Below, one piece after another: positions 27,473-35,148 of a stretch of 64,000 nucleotides of DNA. Origin of the DNA: VXYL01 sp965200375 (GTDB lineage: Bacteria; Pseudomonadota; Gammaproteobacteria; Pseudomonadales; Azotimanducaceae). Where the stretch lies: contig OZ241353.1 in NCBI GenBank assembly GCA_965200375.1, forward strand, positions 620,001 through 684,000, in the 5' to 3' direction. Within the stretch, counting starts at the first letter, position 1. The number at the start of each line of letters is the position of its first letter. The notes under the pieces were generated by a model, which was not told the origin of the DNA, did no database searches, and saw nothing but the letters and a program-made list of their open reading frames with translations. Both the position numbers and the translations under genes were made by a program.

Positions 27473-27953
27473 ACTCGTGGCCCAACACGGAATAGGCTTC
27501 TTCGGCGCATCGCTCGTTGAGCCGCCGCTTCGCGGTCAGGTGGGCCGGCACGCGGGCCGTGGCCTGCTCCTCCTGTCGTTGCAGGAGTTGTATCTCCCGC
27601 CACGCATCGGCCTCGTCCAAGCTCTCCAACCGCGCCCAGAGATCGCGCCAGCGCAGCGCCAGGTCCGCACAGCCGTCCCTTGCGGCCTCCATCATGGCCG
27701 CTTTGGATGCATGGCCGTAGTAGGAAGTCCACACTGCCGCTGCCGCTACGACGCCGGCGAGACCCTCCGCCACGCCAGCAGGCGCGTTGAACAGCAGGGT
27801 GCCCACGGCCCCGGTGGAACCAAGGGCCACCAGCGCCATCAGCCCCATGTGCCAGCGTTGCAGGCGCGCCGCCATCGCCGCGTAGTACCGCGACAGCCGT
27901 TCGGCGTCCAGCAGACCCAGCCAAGCCTGCGAGATGTTGTGGTCGCTCGCCAT
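27456..27953 (-). CDS. Two-TM membrane protein with SLATT-like layout
   Basis: 165 residues with no firm family match. A short N-terminal helix (QAWLGLLDAERLSRYYAAMA) is followed by two TM segments (about 36-54, MGLMALVALGSTGAVGTLLF; about 60-79, GVAEGLAGVVAAAAVWTSYY). A long charged helical cytoplasmic part follows (ALRWRDLWARLESLDEADAW and REIQLLQRQEEQATAR). Two TMs plus a C-terminal coiled-coil helix is the layout of SLATT effectors found in nucleotide-signalling defence systems. No cyclase or SLOG gene lies nearby, so this is only a topology match. A proline-rich ORF overlaps its end. Confidence 0.6.
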   Translation of the reverse strand: MASDHNISQAWLGLLDAERLSRYYAAMAARLQRWHMGLMALVALGSTGAVGTLLFNAPAGVAEGLAGVVAAAAVWTSYYGHASKAAMMEAARDGCADLALRWRDLWARLESLDEADAWREIQLLQRQEEQATARVPAHLTAKRRLNERCAEEAYSVLGHEYAVAH

Positions 27954-27999
27954 GCCCGCACTTTAGGCTTGCCTCGCGGGCTGGTCAAACGATGCCGCT

Positions 28000-28051
28000 G
28001 GCCAACGGCCGCGGCCAACGGCCGCGCCAACGGCCGCGGCCAACGGGCCGC
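28000..28051 (+). repeat. Four tandem copies of a 12-14-bp GC-rich unit
   Basis: GGCCAACGGCCGC occurs at 28000-28012 and 28013-28025, with variants at 28026-28037 and 28038-28051. It lies between two divergent genes, about 60 bases before the TVP38 fusion start. It is intergenic and could alter promoter spacing if copy number varies. Confidence 0.8.
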
Positions 28052-28111
28052 GGACTGCCATCCCGCCTCGTGCTAACGTGCCGCACCTCACCGCTTGGGC
28101 CGAGGAGCGCC

Positions 28112-30259
28112 ATGACGGTCACCCGAGCCGCCCTGCTGCTGGCCGTGGCCGCCGCGATCGCGGCCTTCTTCGTCTTCGACCTCGGCCGCTTCCTGAGCCT
28201 CGAGTTCTTCGCCGCCCAGCGCGAGGCGATTGCGGCCTTCGAGGCGGCCAATCCGCTGCTGGCGGCGGCGGCGTTCTTCCTGCTCTACGTGGCGGTGGCG
28301 GCGCTGTCGCTGCCGGGGGCGGCGTTGCTGACGCTGGCGGCAGGGGCGGTGTTCGGCCTGGCGCAAGGGTTCGTGCTGGTCTCCTTCGCCAGCAGCCTGG
28401 GGGCCGCCTGCGCGTTTCTGATCGCCCGCTACCTGCTGCGGGATCTGGTGCGGCGGCGCTTCGCCAGCCAGCTCGCGGCCATAGACCGCGGCATCGAGAA
28501 GGACGGCGCCTTCTACCTGTTCGCCCTGCGGCTGGTGCCGGCCTTTCCGTTCTTCGCCGTCAACCTGGCGATGGCGGTCACTCCCATCCGCGCCTGGACC
28601 TTCTACTGGGTGAGCCAGGCGGGGATGCTTGCCGGCACCGTCGTGTACGTCAACGCCGGCGTCCAGCTGGGGCAGATCGACTCGCTGGCCGGCATTCTGT
28701 CGTGGCCGCTCCTGGCGTCCTTCGCGCTGCTCGGCGTGTTCCCGCTGCTGGCGAAGAAGCTGCTCGATGCCTTCAAGGCCCGGGCCGTCCTGCGCCGCTT
28801 CAAGAAGCCGCGGCGCTTCGACGCCAACCTGGTGGTGGTCGGCGCCGGCTCCGGCGGCCTGGTGGCGGCGCTGATCGCCGCCACGGTGAAGGCCAAGGTG
28901 ACGCTGATCGAACGCCACCGCATGGGCGGCGACTGCCTGAACACCGGCTGCGTGCCCAGCAAGTCGCTGCTGCGCTCCGCCAAGATGCTCTCCTACGCGG
29001 CCCGGGCCAAGGAGTTCGGCCTCGCCAGCGCCCAGGTGGAGTTCGACTTCGCCACGGTGATGGAACGGGTGCAGCGCGTCATCGCCGCCATCGCGCCCAA
29101 CGATTCGGTGGAGCGCTACGCCAGCCTCGGCGTGGACTGCGTCCTGGGCGACGCCACCATCGCCTCGCCCTACGAAGTGCGCGTCGGCGAACGGCGGATC
29201 GCCACCCGCAACATCGTCCTGGCCACCGGCGGCAGTCCCTTCGTGCCGCCGATTCCGGGGCTGGCGGAGGCTGACTGCGTCACCTCCGACACCGTCTGGG
29301 AACTGCGCGAGCTGCCGCCGCGGCTGGTGGTCCTCGGCGGCGGGCCCATCGGCTGCGAACTCGCCCAGGCCTTCGCCCGCTTCGGCTCGACGGTCACGCA
29401 GGTGGAGCGCAACGGTCGGCTGCTGATGCGCGAAGACGAGGACGTGGCGGCCGTGCTGCAGGCCCAGTTCGCTGCCGAAGGCGTTCGCGTGCTCGCCAGC
29501 CACGTCGTCGAACGGGCAGAGACGGAGAACGGCGCGAAACGGCTGCTGTGCCGAGACGCCGCCGGCGCCGCGGTGGCCATCCCCTTCGACCTCATCCTGG
29601 TGGCCACGGGCCGGGCGCCCAACACCGCCGGCCTCGGCCTCGAGGAAGTCGGCGTGGCGCTGGACGAACGGGGCGCCGTGGCGGTGGACGAGTACCTGCG
29701 CACCAGCGTGCCCACCATCTACGCCTGCGGCGACGTCGCCGGCCCCTACCAGTTCACGCACACCGCGTCCCACCAGGCGTGGTACGCGGCCGTGAACCCC
29801 CTGTTCGGGCCGCTCAAGCGCTTCAAGGCGGACTACTCGGTGATTCCCTGGACCACCTTCACGGACCCGGAAGTGGCTCGCGTGGGCTTGAACGAGCAGG
29901 ACGCCGAGCGCCAGGGCATTGCCGTCGAGGCCACCCGCTTCCACTTCGCGGACCTGGACCGGGCGCTGGCCGACGGCGAAGGCAGGGGCTTCGTGAAGGT
30001 GCTGACGCCGCCAGGCAAGGACAGAATCCTCGGCGCCACCATCGTCGGCCACCACGCCGGCGACCTGTTGGCGGAGTTCGTGGTCGCCATGAAGTGGGGC
30101 CTTGGCCTCAAGAAGCTGATGGGCACCATCCACGTCTACCCCACCCTCGCCGAAGCCGCCAAGTTCGCCGCCAGCACCTGGCGCAAGCGCCACGCGCCCG
30201 AGGGCCTTCTCGACTGGGTGGGCAGGTTCCACCGCTGGCGGCGCGGCGCGAGGCGCTAG
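28112..30259 (+). CDS. TVP38/TMEM64 membrane protein fused to an FAD-dependent disulfide oxidoreductase
   Basis: A 715-residue two-part protein. Residues about 1-225 form a TVP38/DedA-like membrane domain with five or six hydrophobic segments and the family region SLPGAALLTLAAGAVFGLAQG. Residues about 230-700 are a mercuric-reductase-like flavoprotein: FAD loop VVVGAGSGGLVAALIA, redox-active disulfide GGDCLNTGCVPSKSL, NAD loop VVLGGGPIGCELAQAF, YACGDVAGPYQFTHTA, and a C-terminal dimer domain with GATIVGHHAGDLL and IHVYPTLAEA. The disulfide motif is intact, but no C-terminal CC pair for mercury is present. Such fusions are known in bacteria; the substrate is unknown. Confidence 0.9.
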   Translation: MTVTRAALLLAVAAAIAAFFVFDLGRFLSLEFFAAQREAIAAFEAANPLLAAAAFFLLYVAVAALSLPGAALLTLAAGAVFGLAQGFVLVSFASSLGAACAFLIARYLLRDLVRRRFASQLAAIDRGIEKDGAFYLFALRLVPAFPFFAVNLAMAVTPIRAWTFYWVSQAGMLAGTVVYVNAGVQLGQIDSLAGILSWPLLASFALLGVFPLLAKKLLDAFKARAVLRRFKKPRRFDANLVVVGAGSGGLVAALIAATVKAKVTLIERHRMGGDCLNTGCVPSKSLLRSAKMLSYAARAKEFGLASAQVEFDFATVMERVQRVIAAIAPNDSVERYASLGVDCVLGDATIASPYEVRVGERRIATRNIVLATGGSPFVPPIPGLAEADCVTSDTVWELRELPPRLVVLGGGPIGCELAQAFARFGSTVTQVERNGRLLMREDEDVAAVLQAQFAAEGVRVLASHVVERAETENGAKRLLCRDAAGAAVAIPFDLILVATGRAPNTAGLGLEEVGVALDERGAVAVDEYLRTSVPTIYACGDVAGPYQFTHTASHQAWYAAVNPLFGPLKRFKADYSVIPWTTFTDPEVARVGLNEQDAERQGIAVEATRFHFADLDRALADGEGRGFVKVLTPPGKDRILGATIVGHHAGDLLAEFVVAMKWGLGLKKLMGTIHVYPTLAEAAKFAASTWRKRHAPEGLLDWVGRFHRWRRGARR

Positions 30260-30676
30260 GCAGTTTGCTTGCCGCTGGTGGTCGCCGGTTGCGTTCGTTG
30301 CGAGCGCGCCGCGCGGCGCTTGGCAGGGTTGATCGGCTGCCGGAGGCGTCTTGGCCGCGCAAAGCGCCCCACAATCATGCCTAGCGGCCAATGGCGCTGC
30401 CGGAAGGCCCAGACTGCTGACAGCCATCTAGGGCAGCGCAGATCGCTCGCAAACCATTGATCGCAGAAGGAAAGTTCAGAAAGCTCGACTTTCTTCGCCA
30501 CAAGGGTTGACCCCCCCCCCCCCCCGTGGTTGGATAGCCGCGTTCGCGACGGAGGACCGTGCCTTCGGCTGGGGCCGGGCTGCTGGCCTGACTTCACCGA
30601 CGGCAAACCGCTGGCTTCCTACTCCGGAGCGGTGCGGATTACGAAACTCAAGTAGGCGACTGCCGGAGGATCGACG
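30260..30676 (+). other. Intergenic region with a 15-C homopolymer
   Basis: I see no convincing gene here on either strand. The notable element is a run of 15 cytosines at 30511-30525. A weak Shine-Dalgarno (CCGGAGGA) lies at the right end, before the ATG at 30677. No terminator hairpin after the TVP38 fusion was recognised. Confidence 0.6.
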
Positions 30677-30892
30677 ATGGCGGAACAAACGACGACGACC
30701 AAGCAAGCGGCGGCGTGGAACCCGCCGCGGCTTAGGAGGCTCGGTATGCACGGCACTCGGACCGGGACGAAAGACGGCAGGGATAGCACTTGGGAAGTTT
30801 TTGGAGCGCCACCTGGCTGTCCCGAAGCAGCGAACTACCGGATGCCCACCTCGGGCGAGTCTCCGTCGACCCGTCCCTCCTGCCCGGGCTAG
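30677..30892 (+). CDS. Small protein, candidate RiPP-like precursor peptide
   Basis: 71 residues, with GGAGGA about six bases before the ATG. The N-terminus MAEQTTTTKQAAAWNPPRLR continues to RLGMHG and resembles leaders of lasso-type precursors (aromatic-x-x-P-x-L-x-x-L-G). The remainder is hydrophilic, rich in G, T, S and P, with two cysteines (PPGCPEA and the C-terminal SCPG). No RRE protein, transglutaminase-like protease or asparagine-synthetase-like cyclase is nearby, and the canonical lasso cleavage residue is not obvious. Its stop lies inside a palindrome shared with the convergent DUF3108 gene. It could be an orphan precursor or an unrelated small protein. Confidence 0.4.
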   Translation: MAEQTTTTKQAAAWNPPRLRRLGMHGTRTGTKDGRDSTWEVFGAPPGCPEAANYRMPTSGESPSTRPSCPG

Positions 30893-30900
30893 ATCTAGCC
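30887..30900 (+). repeat. 14-bp perfect palindrome holding two convergent stop codons
   Basis: GGCTAGATCTAGCC is a perfect palindrome. TAG at 30890-30892 ends the small plus-strand gene, and the symmetric TAG (30895-30897, minus) ends the DUF3108 gene. It is too short and loopless to be a good intrinsic terminator. Confidence 0.7.
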
Positions 30901-31650
30901 AGCTGGCAGTCCAGGCGCCGCCCCGGCCTGCTCGGTCGGCGGGTCCGCCATCACCCGCAGCCGCACCATGCCGTCGGGCAGGAGCGGCACGCGCACGCGG
31001 ATCAGCACCGGCAGGCGGTGGCCGCGCCACTCGGCCATCCACACCGAAACGCGGCGCGTGTTCCGCCGGGACTTGAACAGGTAGTCGCAGCGCTGGCTCG
31101 GCCCCGAGTAGTAGGGCGGGCGCTGCCGCAGCACGTCTTCCCCGACGCCGAGATTGGCAAGGCGATAGACGTGCTCGCCGTCGTGCAGCGTCGTCGCCGA
31201 CGGCAGGCAGTGGGGCGCCAGGAAGGTCACGGAGACGAAGTCGGACCCCGGCGGCTTGGGCACTTCCTCGTGGCTGCCGTCCGGATGGCGGATGGTGGTG
31301 CGCCCGCCGAAGGAGAACAGCACGCGGCTCTCGGTGCCTTCGTCGCCCCGCAGCAGGTAGGCGTTGGTGCGCGGCTCGCCGTCCACGAAGCGTCCGGTGG
31401 CCACGAAGTGGCCGCGCCAGCGCAGGAAGCGCGACATCATCGGGCTGGTGGAGACGGCCCCGGAGAGCCGGTAGAGGTCCTCGTTGCGGCGCAGCCAGAG
31501 CACCAGCTGGCCGGCGTTTATCCAGGCTATCTGCGTGTCGTAGCGCCACTCGACCGCGGCCGCGGCCCGGGGCTGCGCCACCGCCGCCGGCAGCCACGCG
31601 GCGGTCGCTGCCGCCAGCGCCTTCGCCAGCAGCAGGCGCTTCGTCGTCAA
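30895..31650 (-). CDS. DUF3108 domain exported protein
   Basis: 251 residues. An N-terminal signal-like segment (LLLAKALAAATAAWLPAAVA) is followed by a DUF3108-type beta-rich domain (VEWRYDTQIAWINAGQLVLW), with later blocks GHFVATGRFVDGEPRTNAYL, LAPHCLPSATTLHDGEHVYR and RVSVWMAEWRGHRLPVLIRV. The family is periplasmic or outer-membrane associated, with undefined function. The start is TTG at 31650, overlapping the methyltransferase stop (TTGA); no ATG or GTG matches the signal sequence. It is last in the minus-strand cluster. Confidence 0.75.
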   Translation of the reverse strand: MTTKRLLLAKALAAATAAWLPAAVAQPRAAAAVEWRYDTQIAWINAGQLVLWLRRNEDLYRLSGAVSTSPMMSRFLRWRGHFVATGRFVDGEPRTNAYLLRGDEGTESRVLFSFGGRTTIRHPDGSHEEVPKPPGSDFVSVTFLAPHCLPSATTLHDGEHVYRLANLGVGEDVLRQRPPYYSGPSQRCDYLFKSRRNTRRVSVWMAEWRGHRLPVLIRVRVPLLPDGMVRLRVMADPPTEQAGAAPGLPAG

Positions 31651-32384
31651 GCGTGGCAAATCGGCACCATGTCCACGAACACCCCGGGGCGATGCTGCAC
31701 CGGCATCCGCTCGCCGCCCCCGGGGCAGCGCACGAAGGGCTGGCAGCGGGGGTCCACGTCGGTGGAGCGAACGATCTCCACGCGCCGGAAGTGCTTGCGC
31801 ATGCGGTCGAAGTAGTCGAGCCCCGGTTCGTGCATCAGCCGCGACACCGGATGCCGACTGCGGCGATCCACCGTATGTTCGCCCATGAGCGGCACTGGCA
31901 GCACGGCCACGCCGCCGCTGCCGAGGACGCGGCGGATCTCGCCGATGGCGCGGCGGTCGTCGCGAGGGTACTCCAACACGTGGGAGGCGAGCACGAAGTC
32001 GAAGCTGGCGTCCGCGAAAGGCAGCCGCTGGACATCGAATTGCCGGTCCACGTCCGGGCGCACCAGGTCGCCGGTGAGGTAGCTCGCGAAGCGCGCTTCG
32101 AGGTAGCGCCGCAGCGGCGGCTCCGGGGCGATGTGCAACGCTCGCTTGGCACCGGGCGCGAAGTCCGCAAGCAGCCGCCGCAGCACCAGGAACTGCAACC
32201 GTGCCCGTTCCAACGCGCCGCAGGCTGGGCACTTGGCGTCGCGCCGGGGCCCCTTGTCCTTGAACGGTCCGCGGTAGCCGCATATCGGGCACTCGAACCG
32301 CTCCTTGCGCACATGCGCCAGCCGGAACAAGGACGCCCGCCAGCGCTTGGCGGCGAGCTCGAGAGCGAGGCGTCCGGGGGGCAT
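31647..32384 (-). CDS. Class I SAM methyltransferase with N-terminal zinc-ribbon-like cysteines
   Basis: 245 residues. Two CxxC pairs (ECPICGY and KCPACGA, about residues 30-55) resemble a zinc ribbon. A methyltransferase domain follows with ALHIAPEPPLRRYLEARFA, the FDFVLASHVLEY motif and GEIRRVLGSGGVAVLPVPLM. The pattern resembles methyltransferases of glycan clusters. The substrate is unknown. ATG overlaps the ELM1-like stop. Confidence 0.8.
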   Translation of the reverse strand: MPPGRLALELAAKRWRASLFRLAHVRKERFECPICGYRGPFKDKGPRRDAKCPACGALERARLQFLVLRRLLADFAPGAKRALHIAPEPPLRRYLEARFASYLTGDLVRPDVDRQFDVQRLPFADASFDFVLASHVLEYPRDDRRAIGEIRRVLGSGGVAVLPVPLMGEHTVDRRSRHPVSRLMHEPGLDYFDRMRKHFRRVEIVRSTDVDPRCQPFVRCPGGGERMPVQHRPGVFVDMVPICHA

Positions 32385-33421
32385 CAGCCAGCCCCCCGCA
32401 GGCGGGCTTCCAGTTCGTCGAGGGGCGCCGCCATGAGGGTCTCCGTCGGCGGCGGCGCCAGCGCTTGCGGCCGAAAGGCGGCGTCGATGCTGGCGGCGTG
32501 GCAGGCGCCGAGGCGCTCGAACTTCGCCAGCGCGTCGCGGTAGCGCCGATCGGGCTGGCCGATGCCGGCGTGAACCAGCGTCAGCGGCTTGCCGCTGCCG
32601 ATGCACTCGCAGATCATCGCCATGCTGTCCACGGTGGCGAACAGCCGCTCGGCGGCGCCGATCAGAGCGCCGAGCACCCGCTCCGGCGCTTGGCTCCACC
32701 AAACGCCGTAGGCCAAGTGCCGGGGCGCGAGGCTGCCGGCCAGCGCCGCCTCGGCTGCCGCCCCGGTGCGCCGGGACGTGGACACCAGCCAGCGGATGCC
32801 GTGGCGTCCCGCGATGTCGTTCATCCATGCGCCCAGGCGCCGCCAATGCGCCGGCCGGTACGTCTTGCCTGCGCCGTTGCCGCCGCAGGCCATCAGCCAC
32901 AGGGCTCCGCCAAGGCCGTGGGCGGCCCGGAAGCGGCAGCCGGCGGCAGCGGCCTCCCCCGGCAGGAGCGGGCTGGGGGCGATGTTCATGACGATGTTGG
33001 CGGCCTCCCCGGTGGGTTCGAGAGTCAGGTGCGCGGCGAAGCCCCGGGCATCGACGCGGCGCCGCGAGCCGATGAAGACGTTGGCGCACTGCCAGTGGCG
33101 GGCAAGCAGGACGTTGGCGGCTGCCGTGTTGCCTCCAGCCGAGATCACCACGTCCGGAGCAACCGCCGGCACGATGCCGCGATGGAACGCCTTGAAGCCC
33201 GCCAGGGCGCTCCTGCTGCCAGCGCGTTCCGTGCCGCCGCGGCTGGCGCGATTGGCGACCATCGGCAGCAGCGGGCGGCCGAGGGCCTTGGCGCGCATGG
33301 CGAGCGGCATTTCCTCCGCCCGCACGTCGAAACGTTCGCCCAGCCAGCGCACCAGCCCCCGGGACTGGTTGACGTGCCCCGGCAGGCCATCGGAGAGCAC
33401 CAGTGCCGCCAGCGGCGTCAT
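32384..33421 (-). CDS. ELM1/DUF1022 family protein (nucleoside-diphosphate-sugar related)
   Basis: 345 residues. It begins AALVLSDGLPGHVNQSRGLV, the hallmark of the mitochondrial-fission ELM1-like (DUF1022) family. Further blocks are PDVVISAGGNTAAANVLLA, ANIVMNIAPSPLLPG, RWLVSTSRRTG and FATVDSMAMICECIGSGKPL. The bacterial members look like GT-B glycosyltransferases of envelope glycans, but activity is not established. ATG overlaps the upstream GT4 stop (ATGA). Neighbours favour surface glycan or lipid modification. Confidence 0.8.
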   Translation of the reverse strand: MTPLAALVLSDGLPGHVNQSRGLVRWLGERFDVRAEEMPLAMRAKALGRPLLPMVANRASRGGTERAGSRSALAGFKAFHRGIVPAVAPDVVISAGGNTAAANVLLARHWQCANVFIGSRRRVDARGFAAHLTLEPTGEAANIVMNIAPSPLLPGEAAAAGCRFRAAHGLGGALWLMACGGNGAGKTYRPAHWRRLGAWMNDIAGRHGIRWLVSTSRRTGAAAEAALAGSLAPRHLAYGVWWSQAPERVLGALIGAAERLFATVDSMAMICECIGSGKPLTLVHAGIGQPDRRYRDALAKFERLGACHAASIDAAFRPQALAPPPTETLMAAPLDELEARLRGAG

Positions 33422-34404
33422 CGCAGCACCGACAGATACACATCCCGGGTGGCCGCCACCATGCGCTCGACGGTGAGCGTACGCTCCGCCCAGTCGAACG
33501 CGGCCGTCATGCGGGAACGGGCCGCAGGCAGGTCCGCCAAGCATCGGCCGAGCGCCTCGCCGAGCTCTTCGGGCAGGGCCAGATGCGCCGTCGGCAGCAC
33601 GTCCACGGCGCCGGGAACCGGTGTCGCCACTACCGGCAGACGCGCCCGCAGCGCCTCGGCCATGGCGTAGCTGAAGCCCTCGCGCTCGGAGGCGAACACC
33701 ATCAGGTCCGCGCCGGCCATGAGCCGGCGGGCGTCGTGCTGGAAGCCCGCCAGCGTCACCGGCTTGCCGGCCGCCAGTGCCGCCAGCGCTTGCCGTTGCG
33801 GCCCATCGCCGAGGATCAGCAGCTGGCCCAGGCCGTCGTGCCACAGGCGCACTAGCCGCAGCAGCCCCTTCGCCGGCACGAGGCGGCCCACGGCGACCGT
33901 GATCGGGCGGCCCGGCGGGATGCCGAACCGCCGCCGCAGGCAGGCCGCGGGAATCGGCGGCGGCGGCGCCTGGACGCCGTTCGGGATCACCGCCTTGCGC
34001 GGATGCTCCAGCCCCGCCAGCACGCCGTCGCTGACGCCGATCACGGCATCGAATTCGGCGTAGGCCGCGAGGCTGCGCTTGACGTTGTGTACGGTGCCCA
34101 CCAGACGCGCCGGCGGACGGACGGCCGCCAGCAGATGGGCGGCCTTGCCGCCCTGGGCGTGGACCACCTCCGCCGCCGCCTCCCGGATCAGCCGCCGCAG
34201 CCGATGCCGCAGCAGCGGACTGCGCCGCCACCGCGCCAGGTCCAGCGGCAGGTAGCGCACCTCGGCATCGAGCCCGGCCTGGTAGCGGGGATGGCCGATG
34301 GCCGAGACCGTGTCGCCGAGCGCGGACAAGCCGTTGGCGAGATCCGCGAAATGCGTCTCCATGCCGCCGTCGTCGGCGCCGCCCATGAGCTGGCAGATGC
34401 GCAC
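33418..34404 (-). CDS. GT4-family glycosyltransferase
   Basis: 328 residues, GT-B fold. The N-terminal acceptor half is MRICQLMGGADDGGMETHFA; the C-terminal donor half has VAVGRLVPAKGLLRLVRLW and the E-x7-E region ASEREGFSYAMAEALRARLP. GTG at 34404 has a clear AAGGAGG ribosome site about 11 bases upstream. It heads the GT4-ELM1-methyltransferase-DUF3108 operon. Confidence 0.88.
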   Translation of the reverse strand: MRICQLMGGADDGGMETHFADLANGLSALGDTVSAIGHPRYQAGLDAEVRYLPLDLARWRRSPLLRHRLRRLIREAAAEVVHAQGGKAAHLLAAVRPPARLVGTVHNVKRSLAAYAEFDAVIGVSDGVLAGLEHPRKAVIPNGVQAPPPPIPAACLRRRFGIPPGRPITVAVGRLVPAKGLLRLVRLWHDGLGQLLILGDGPQRQALAALAAGKPVTLAGFQHDARRLMAGADLMVFASEREGFSYAMAEALRARLPVVATPVPGAVDVLPTAHLALPEELGEALGRCLADLPAARSRMTAAFDWAERTLTVERMVAATRDVYLSVLR

Positions 34405-34438
34405 GGCCCACCCCTCCTTGGCGCTCGGTTCTTGACGT

Positions 34439-35098
34439 TCAGCGCTTCACGAAGCAGGCGCAGGCCACCTCGTAGGGGCGCACGAGGTACTGGAGCTTGC
34501 CCACGGAGCGCTTCCAGGCGGCCCAGCCGAGGAACGGCGCCGGCAGCCGCAGCAGGTGGCGCAGCAGCAGCGTCAGCGGCCGGCGGGCGAACTGTTCCCG
34601 ATAGGAGCCGCCGACCACCACTGCGCCCCGTTCCAGACGACAGCTTGGGAACAGCGCCGCCAGCTCGGCCACGTTCGGGCGGAACATGGTGTCGATGGGG
34701 TCCCGGTGGTAGGGATAGCGATGCGGCACGGTCACCACCAGCCGCGTCCCTGGCGCTGCCAATGCGGCCAGCCGGGCTGCGAAGGCCGCCGGGTCCGGCA
34801 CATGCTCCAGGACGTTGCAGCAGAGGATGGTGCGGGCGCCGATGGCGCGCAGCTTCGCCAGCCCGGCGCAGGTGCCGAGATCCGCGGCGACGCCGACGCC
34901 TGGCGCCGCCTTGACGTCAGCGAACACCACCTCGACGCGCCGCGCCGCCAGCGGCGCGAAGACGCGCTCCTCGATCCACGGCTGCGTCTCGGTGCGGTGG
35001 ACCCGGTCGCTGGAACCGATGTCCAGCACCGGCGCCATGCGCACCGCCGGCATCGCCGCCAGCGCCGCGCCCACCCAAGCGGCTTCCGCTTTCAGCAC
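34439..35098 (-). CDS. Class I SAM methyltransferase
   Basis: 219 residues. The methyltransferase core has APVLDIGSSDRVHRTETQPW, VEVVFADVKAAPGVGVAADL, ILCCNVLEHVPDP and LVVTVPHRYPYHRDPIDTMF. The last motif (PHRYPYHxDPID) is typical of methyltransferases in polysaccharide clusters. GTG at 35098 is the best start visible. The substrate is unknown. It lies 34 bases upstream of the GT4 gene on the same strand. Confidence 0.8.
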   Translation of the reverse strand: MLKAEAAWVGAALAAMPAVRMAPVLDIGSSDRVHRTETQPWIEERVFAPLAARRVEVVFADVKAAPGVGVAADLGTCAGLAKLRAIGARTILCCNVLEHVPDPAAFAARLAALAAPGTRLVVTVPHRYPYHRDPIDTMFRPNVAELAALFPSCRLERGAVVVGGSYREQFARRPLTLLLRHLLRLPAPFLGWAAWKRSVGKLQYLVRPYEVACACFVKR

Positions 35099-35148
35099 GG
35101 CCCGCGGCCGGCGCTGGCGGCGCCTCCGTCCGCCGGCGCGAACCGCGG

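Noticed and set aside
27244..27520. Plus-strand Gly/Ala-rich frames opposite the proline-rich ORF
   Set aside because: They are the complement of a simple-sequence region and have no ribosome site or family match.
28000..28051. CRISPR-like array
   Set aside because: The units are 12-14 bp tandem repeats without spacers, so this is not CRISPR. No other spaced repeat array was seen.
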